NCBI GenBank assembly: GCA_934636245.1
Contig: CAKUAI010000013.1
Span: 1 to 64,000, forward strand
Origin: an uncultured Coriobacteriales bacterium
GTDB taxonomy: Bacteria > Actinomycetota > Coriobacteriia > Coriobacteriales > UMGS124
Direction of reading: 5' to 3'
Length of the DNA stretch: 64,000 nucleotides
Shown here: positions 59,418 to 64,000 of the stretch, piece by piece
Layout: every line of letters begins with the position of its first letter
How positions within the stretch are numbered: position 1 is the stretch's first letter
Program-made: the position numbers and the translations under genes
The notes under the pieces: model-generated
Told to the model about the DNA's origin: nothing
The model's input: the letters and a program-made list of their open reading frames with translations, nothing else
The model's database searches: none

Positions 59418-59920
59418 CCCTCCACCAAATCGAGAAACGCCGCATGGCAGAAGTTCGCGAGCTCCACAGGGTCGAGGACAAGCTTCGCGCCGATCTTGCC
59501 ACCCGAAATCGAGATGCGGTCAAAGAGCTGCGCGGTCTCGTCGATGAACGTGGGGAACTCTTTCTTCATGCCCAACGGCGACGTGCCGCCGCGCACATAC
59601 CCGGTCACCGCCGGCAGGTCATGCCAGTTGAGCAGTGCCAACGATTTCTCGCCTGCCGCACGCGCCGCCTTTTTGAGGTCGAGCTCGCAGGCGACGGGAA
59701 TGCAGAAGACCGAGTAGGTCTTGCGCGGCGAGACACACACGAGCGTCTTGAAGCTGGCGTCGGGATCCTCGCCCGTGGCAAGCGCGACGCGCACGCCAAT
59801 GCCCGTGCTCGTCTCGTCTTCCACCTCGTAGGCAAGGTACTCATAGGCGATACCCGCGTTGTCGAGCGCTCGCATGGCGTTGGTTTTCGAGCCTGCTTGC
59901 TCGCGTTTACCGCGCGTCAT
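59414..59920 (-). CDS. ybaK: YbaK/EbsC-type Cys-tRNA(Pro) deacylase
   Basis: Editing protein that hydrolyses mischarged Cys-tRNA(Pro). The 168-residue protein has the family core with FKTLVC (catalytic lysine), the CELDLKKAARA strand, GYVRGGTSPLGMKK and the C-terminal SGGKIGAKLVLDPVEL. Overlaps of four bases at both ends (uvrA stop, murJ start) place it in a uvrA-ybaK-murJ-ABC-F operon. Confidence 0.92.
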   Translation of the reverse strand: MTRGKREQAGSKTNAMRALDNAGIAYEYLAYEVEDETSTGIGVRVALATGEDPDASFKTLVCVSPRKTYSVFCIPVACELDLKKAARAAGEKSLALLNWHDLPAVTGYVRGGTSPLGMKKEFPTFIDETAQLFDRISISGGKIGAKLVLDPVELANFCHAAFLDLVEG

Positions 59921-62787
59921 TGCATACGTCCTTCCATGCGGGCGCGGTCACGCTCAAGAATGGGCGCAAGGAACCGTCCCGTGATGCTCTCGGGAACCGC
60001 GCAAACCTCCTCGGGGGTGCCGGTCGCGACAATCGTGCCGCCACCATCGCCGCCCTCGGGGCCGAGGTCGATTATATGGTCGGCCACCTTGATGACGTCG
60101 AGGTTGTGCTCGATGACGAGCACCGTGTTGCCGGCGTCGACAAGACGCTGCAGCACAATGAGAAGCTGGCGAACGTCCTCGAAGTGCAGGCCCGTGGTGG
60201 GCTCGTCAAGAATGTAGAACGTCTTGCCCGTCTGCCTGCGGTGCAGCTCCTTGGCAAGCTTCACGCGCTGCGCCTCGCCGCCCGAAAGCGTCGTGGCGGG
60301 CTGGCCCAAACGCACGTATCCCAGCCCCACGTCGTGCAGAGTCTGGAGCTTGCGCTTGATGGAAGGGATGGCCGCAAAGAAGACAAGGGCCTCCTCAACG
60401 GTCATCTCGAGCACGTCGGAGATCGACTTGCCGCGGTAGAGCACCTGGAGCGTCTCGCGGTTGTAACGCTTGCCGCCGCACTGCTCGCAGGGCACGTACA
60501 CGTCGGGCAGGAAGTGCATTTCGATCTTGATCTGGCCGTCGCCCTTGCACGCCTCGCAGCGTCCACCCGACACGTTGAAGCTGAAACGGCCGGGAGCGTA
60601 GCCGCGAGCCTTGGACTCCGGGACGCTCGCAAAGAGGTTGCGCAGGTCGTCCCACAGGCCGATGTAGGTGGCAGGGTTCGAGCGCGGCGTGCGTCCGATG
60701 GGGGTCTGGTCGATGTCGATGACCTTGTCGATGAGCTCGAGACCCTCGAGACCCTTGTGGGGGCCGACGGGGCGCATGGAGCGCTGGATGGCGTTGGTGA
60801 GCGCAGGGGCCAGCGTGTCGGTGACCAGCGAGCTCTTGCCCGAACCGGAGACGCCCGTCACCACCGTGAGGGTGCCGATGGGAACGCTCACGGTGACGTC
60901 CTTGAGGTTGTTCGCAGTGGCGCCGCGCAGCGTGATGGAGCCGCGCTCAGGATGGCGGCGCTCCTCGGGCAGCTCGATCATGCGCGATCCGCGCAGGTAA
61001 GCGCCTGTGAGTGACTCAGACGAGGCGGCAATTTGAGCAGGCGTGCCGGCTGCAACCACCTGGCCTCCGCGCTCGCCTGCACCCGGGCCCATGTCCACCA
61101 CGAAGTCGGCCGCACGGATGGTGTCCTCGTCGTGCTCCACCACCACGACCGTGTTGCCCAGGTCGCGCAGGTGACGCAGCGTGGCGATGAGGCGGTCGTT
61201 GTCTCGCTGGTGAAGGCCGATGCTCGGCTCGTCGAGGATGTAGAGCACGCCCATGAGGCCGGCGCCGATCTGCGTGGCCAGGCGGATGCGCTGCGCCTCG
61301 CCGCCCGAAAGCGTCGTGGCGGAACGCTCAAGTGTGAGATAGCCCAGGCCCACGTCCACCAGGAAGCGCAGGCGCTCCACAATCTCCTTGACGATGCGCG
61401 CGCCGATGAAGCTCTCGCGCTCGGTCAGGGTGAGACCCTCGAAGAATGCGAGAGCGTCCCTCGTGGACATGCAACACACGTCGTAGATGGACTTGTCGCC
61501 CACCGTGACGGCAAGGATCTCGGGCTTGAGGCGCGCGCCATGGCACGAGGAGCAGGGCTGCTCGATGATGAACGGCTCAATGCGCTCGCGCAGCTTCTCG
61601 TTGTCCGACTCGGTGTAGCGCGTCATCAAAATGTTCGCAAGGCCCGGGAAGGTCGCCTGCCAGCCTGTGTCGCGCCCGTCGAGCGTGCGATAGGAAACGT
61701 CGATCTTCTTGTCGCCCAAGCCCTCGATGAACACCGTGCGGTCGGCCGGGGAGATCTCGTTCCAGGTGACGTCGGGGTCATAGCCCAGATGCACGGCAAC
61801 AGCGTCGAGCACCTGCGGCCAATAGTTGCTCATGTTGAAGATGTTGCCCAGGGCACCGTGGCCGATGGGCTTGTCGGGCGCGCTCACCAGGTGGTCGACG
61901 TCGATGACGCGATGGACGCCCAGGCCGTCGCACTCAGGGCACGCGCCGTAGGGGGCGTTGAACGAGAAATCACGCGGCTGCAGGTCGTCGATGGAGTGGC
62001 CGTGCTGGGGGCACGCCAGGGCAAGCGAGTATTCGAGCAGCTCGCCGGGGCGCTCCCCTTCCTCCATGAGCCAGACGGCGACGTTGCCCTGAGCCAGGCG
62101 CGTCGCCGTCTCGACGGCTTGGGCGATGCGGCCCAGCGACCCGTCCTTGACGGCGATGCGGTCGACGACGACCTCGATGGTGTGCTTGAACTTCTTGTCG
62201 AGCGTCACATTTTCCTGGTCGTCGAGACGAATGACCTCGCCGTCGACGCGCACGCGGGCAAAGCCCTCGGCACGCAGGTCCTCGAAAAGCTTCGTGTACT
62301 CGCCCTTGCGGCCGCGCACGACGGGCGCCAGAACCAGCGCCTTGCGGCCTTCAGCGGCCTGGGCGATCTTGTCGGCGACCTGGTCGGTCGTCTGGCGCTC
62401 GATGACGCGCCCGCACTCAGGGCAGTGCGGCGTGCCGATGCGAGCATACAGAAGTCGCAGGTAGTCGTAGATTTCCGTCACTGTGCCCACGGTGGAGCGG
62501 GGGTTTTTCGACGTCGTCTTCTGGTCGATGGAGACAGCCGGGGACAGACCCTCGATACTGTCGACATCGGGCTTGTCCATCTGTCCCAAGAACATGCGGG
62601 CATAGCTCGAGAGCGACTCGACATAGCGGCGCTGACCCTCGGCGAAAATGGTGTCGAAGGCCAGCGAGCTCTTGCCCGAACCAGAAAGGCCCGTGATGAC
62701 CACGAGCTTGTCGCGGGGAATCTCAAGCGAGACGTCCTTGAGGTTGTGCTCGCGCGCGCCTCGGATGACGATGTTTTCTTGTGTCAT
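59917..62787 (-). CDS. uvrA: Excinuclease ABC subunit A
   Basis: DNA-damage recognition subunit of nucleotide excision repair. The protein has 956 residues from the ATG at 62787 (MTQENIVIRGAREHNLKD), with AGAGG eight bases upstream. Two ABC modules are seen: GLSGSGKSSLAFDTI and LSGGEAQRIRLATQIG, then GVSGSGKSSLVTDTL and LSGGEAQRVKLAKEL. Zinc sites are CPECGR, CPECDG and the GRCEACKGDGQIKIEMHFL-CEQCGG hook. PcrA, which acts at a later step, is at 30896. There is no uvrB or uvrC here. Confidence 0.96.
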   Translation of the reverse strand: MTQENIVIRGAREHNLKDVSLEIPRDKLVVITGLSGSGKSSLAFDTIFAEGQRRYVESLSSYARMFLGQMDKPDVDSIEGLSPAVSIDQKTTSKNPRSTVGTVTEIYDYLRLLYARIGTPHCPECGRVIERQTTDQVADKIAQAAEGRKALVLAPVVRGRKGEYTKLFEDLRAEGFARVRVDGEVIRLDDQENVTLDKKFKHTIEVVVDRIAVKDGSLGRIAQAVETATRLAQGNVAVWLMEEGERPGELLEYSLALACPQHGHSIDDLQPRDFSFNAPYGACPECDGLGVHRVIDVDHLVSAPDKPIGHGALGNIFNMSNYWPQVLDAVAVHLGYDPDVTWNEISPADRTVFIEGLGDKKIDVSYRTLDGRDTGWQATFPGLANILMTRYTESDNEKLRERIEPFIIEQPCSSCHGARLKPEILAVTVGDKSIYDVCCMSTRDALAFFEGLTLTERESFIGARIVKEIVERLRFLVDVGLGYLTLERSATTLSGGEAQRIRLATQIGAGLMGVLYILDEPSIGLHQRDNDRLIATLRHLRDLGNTVVVVEHDEDTIRAADFVVDMGPGAGERGGQVVAAGTPAQIAASSESLTGAYLRGSRMIELPEERRHPERGSITLRGATANNLKDVTVSVPIGTLTVVTGVSGSGKSSLVTDTLAPALTNAIQRSMRPVGPHKGLEGLELIDKVIDIDQTPIGRTPRSNPATYIGLWDDLRNLFASVPESKARGYAPGRFSFNVSGGRCEACKGDGQIKIEMHFLPDVYVPCEQCGGKRYNRETLQVLYRGKSISDVLEMTVEEALVFFAAIPSIKRKLQTLHDVGLGYVRLGQPATTLSGGEAQRVKLAKELHRRQTGKTFYILDEPTTGLHFEDVRQLLIVLQRLVDAGNTVLVIEHNLDVIKVADHIIDLGPEGGDGGGTIVATGTPEEVCAVPESITGRFLAPILERDRARMEGRMQ

Positions 62788-62810
62788 TGCATGCACCTCT
62801 AATTGCAACA

Positions 62811-62831
62811 GGCGCGTGGGAACCACGCGCC
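62811..62831 (-). terminator. Hairpin between FAD protein gene and uvrA
   Basis: GGCGCGTGG and CCACGCGCC form a 9-bp perfect stem with a three-base loop, 10 bases past the stop of the FAD protein gene and 23 bases before uvrA. On the minus strand it is followed by TGTTGCAATTAG. Confidence 0.75.
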
Positions 62832-62841
62832 CGGAAAGAGC

Positions 62842-64000
62842 CTAACGGGCGTTGGCGGCGCGAACCACGGCGGCGGCGCAACGCAGGCCGTCAGCCGCGG
62901 CGCTCATGATGCCGCCAGCATAGCCCGCTCCCTCACCGCAGGGGTACAGGCCCTCGACGTCGACGCTCACGAGGTCGTCGGAGCGGCGCACGATGCGCAC
63001 GGGCGACGAGGAGCGCGTCTCCACACCGGTGAGCACGGCGTCCATGCGGTCGAATCCCTCAAGGCGCTTGGCGAAGATGGGGACGGCCGCACGAAGCGCG
63101 CGGTCAACGAAATCAGGCAGGCACTTGCCGACGCTGCCCCACTTCACGCCCAGAGGATAGGTGGGCTGAACATGGCCTGCGCCGCGCGAGGCGACCTTGG
63201 CGCGGAAATCGGTCAGGAGCTGGGCGGGCGCCTTGTAATCCCCGCCGCCGGCCACGAAGGCGGCCTGCTCGCAGCGGCGCTGGAGGGCGACGCCGGCAAG
63301 CGGGTCGTCGACGATACCGGGGATGTCCTCGGGAAGGACGTTGGCCAGAAAGCCGGAGTTGGCGTTGCGGCCGTCGCGGGCAAACTCGCTCATGCCGTTC
63401 GTGACGACGCCGCCCTCCTCGCTGGCCGCGGCCACGATCGTGCCGCCGGGGCACATGCAGAAGCTGTAAACGCCCCTGCCGTCCTTGAGGTGGCAGCTGA
63501 GCTTGTAGGAGGCCACGGGCAGCGCGTCACTGTTGGCGATGCCGCCGTACTGGACCTTGTTGATCATGTTCTGGGGATGCTCGATGCGCACACCCATGGA
63601 GAAGACCTTGGGTTCGAGGGTGAGACCCTGCTCTTTGAGCTGGGAGAACACATCGCGGGCCGAATGTCCGCACGCGAGAATCGCCTGGGAGCAGCGGATC
63701 TCCTCAAACTTGGCGGGGCGGCCGGGTGCCTCGACGGCCACACGCACACCTGCAAGGCAGCCCTGCTCGACGACGAGCTCGCACATCCTCGTGTACCAGC
63801 GCACCTCTCCGCCGGCCTCGCGGATACGCTCGACGAGCTTGTCCACCACGCCGGGAAGCACGTCGCTTCCGATGTGGGGCATCGCCTGCCAGAGGATGTC
63901 GGAGGACGCACCTGCCTCGACAAAGGTTTTGAGAATCCAGGCATGCTCAGGGGCGTTCGTGCCCGTGGTGAGCTTGCCGTCGGAGAAGGTGCCGGCACCG
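62842..64000 (-). CDS. FAD-dependent dehydrogenase (COG2509-like), partial
   Basis: A flavoprotein of unknown substrate, cut by the window's right edge: the frame stays open to 64000 and upstream sequence reads GAGTFSDGKLTTGT, which is typical just after the N-terminal FAD loop of this family. About 386 residues are present; the N terminus with the first dinucleotide motif is missing. Visible are GSDVLPGVVDKLVERI, AILACGHSARDVFSQL, YSFCMCPGGTIVAAASEEGGVVTNGMS and, near the end, GLYPCGEGAGYAGGIMSAAADGLRCA. An ATG at 63882 is internal, not the start. Confidence 0.88.
   Translation of the reverse strand, partial: GAGTFSDGKLTTGTNAPEHAWILKTFVEAGASSDILWQAMPHIGSDVLPGVVDKLVERIREAGGEVRWYTRMCELVVEQGCLAGVRVAVEAPGRPAKFEEIRCSQAILACGHSARDVFSQLKEQGLTLEPKVFSMGVRIEHPQNMINKVQYGGIANSDALPVASYKLSCHLKDGRGVYSFCMCPGGTIVAAASEEGGVVTNGMSEFARDGRNANSGFLANVLPEDIPGIVDDPLAGVALQRRCEQAAFVAGGGDYKAPAQLLTDFRAKVASRGAGHVQPTYPLGVKWGSVGKCLPDFVDRALRAAVPIFAKRLEGFDRMDAVLTGVETRSSSPVRIVRRSDDLVSVDVEGLYPCGEGAGYAGGIMSAAADGLRCAAAVVRAANAR

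Overview
The window looks like chromosomal DNA of a GC-rich, Gram-positive gut- or mouth-type Actinomycetota, most likely class Coriobacteriia (the Collinsella/Olsenella/Atopobium relatives). I infer this from the strong GC bias at third codon positions, the fused shikimate enzymes, a type III glutamine synthetase, family II (Mn) pyrophosphatase, QueH, and a BspA-like leucine-rich-repeat secreted protein of the kind common in that class. No rRNA, phage genes, integrase, transposase or CRISPR array is visible. Nearly all genes lie on the minus strand; the plus-strand genes are a large U32 protein, a SWIM/SNF2 helicase, glutamine synthetase III and a cell-wall protein.

Layout. 1-243: three tRNAs (Ala, Val, Ala). 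346-11104: class I aldolase, Rel, a RecJ-HIRAN-helicase fusion, SecF, SecD and Tgt, all minus. 11263-13755: a double U32 protein. 13798-17849: DUF1292 protein, acyl-CoA ligase, IlvE, PyrE. 18004-26615: a complete aromatic amino acid operon, aroF-tyrA-aroBA-aroC-pheA-aroEK-aroQ, carrying all seven shikimate steps plus the entries to Phe and Tyr, with two two-domain fusions. 26737-29499: ppaC-queH-queA, which with tgt gives most of a queuosine route. 29569-33301: PcrA and an alpha/beta hydrolase.

33401-38879 is the one clearly accessory segment. Two perfect 37-bp direct repeats bracket a secreted leucine-rich-repeat protein gene and an unannotated 39-codon gene just downstream. The LRR gene is broken into three reading frames, and each break falls exactly on a homopolymer: a G10 tract right after the signal peptide, and a T6 tract that forms the heptamer T-TTT-TTA in the zero frame. 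Each needs one extra base (or a -1 slip) to restore a single 1576-codon reading frame. This is the most interesting signal in the window. It could be a phase-variable or recoded surface protein on a small mobile cassette; homopolymer under-calling in the assembly is the main rival explanation.

38953-47683: SNF2 helicase (+), then UppP, universal stress protein, EamA transporter and DNA polymerase I (-). 47891-52904: glutamine synthetase III, three tandem structured hairpins whose stems differ by compensatory changes, and a sortase-type surface protein with an SCP-like domain and InlB-type repeats. 53186-64000: malic enzyme and fumarase; ABC-F protein, MurJ, YbaK and UvrA in overlapping order; and a FAD-dependent protein cut by the right edge. 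Several gene pairs overlap or are spaced by one base (TAATG, ATGA, TAG-C-GTG), which suggests translational coupling.
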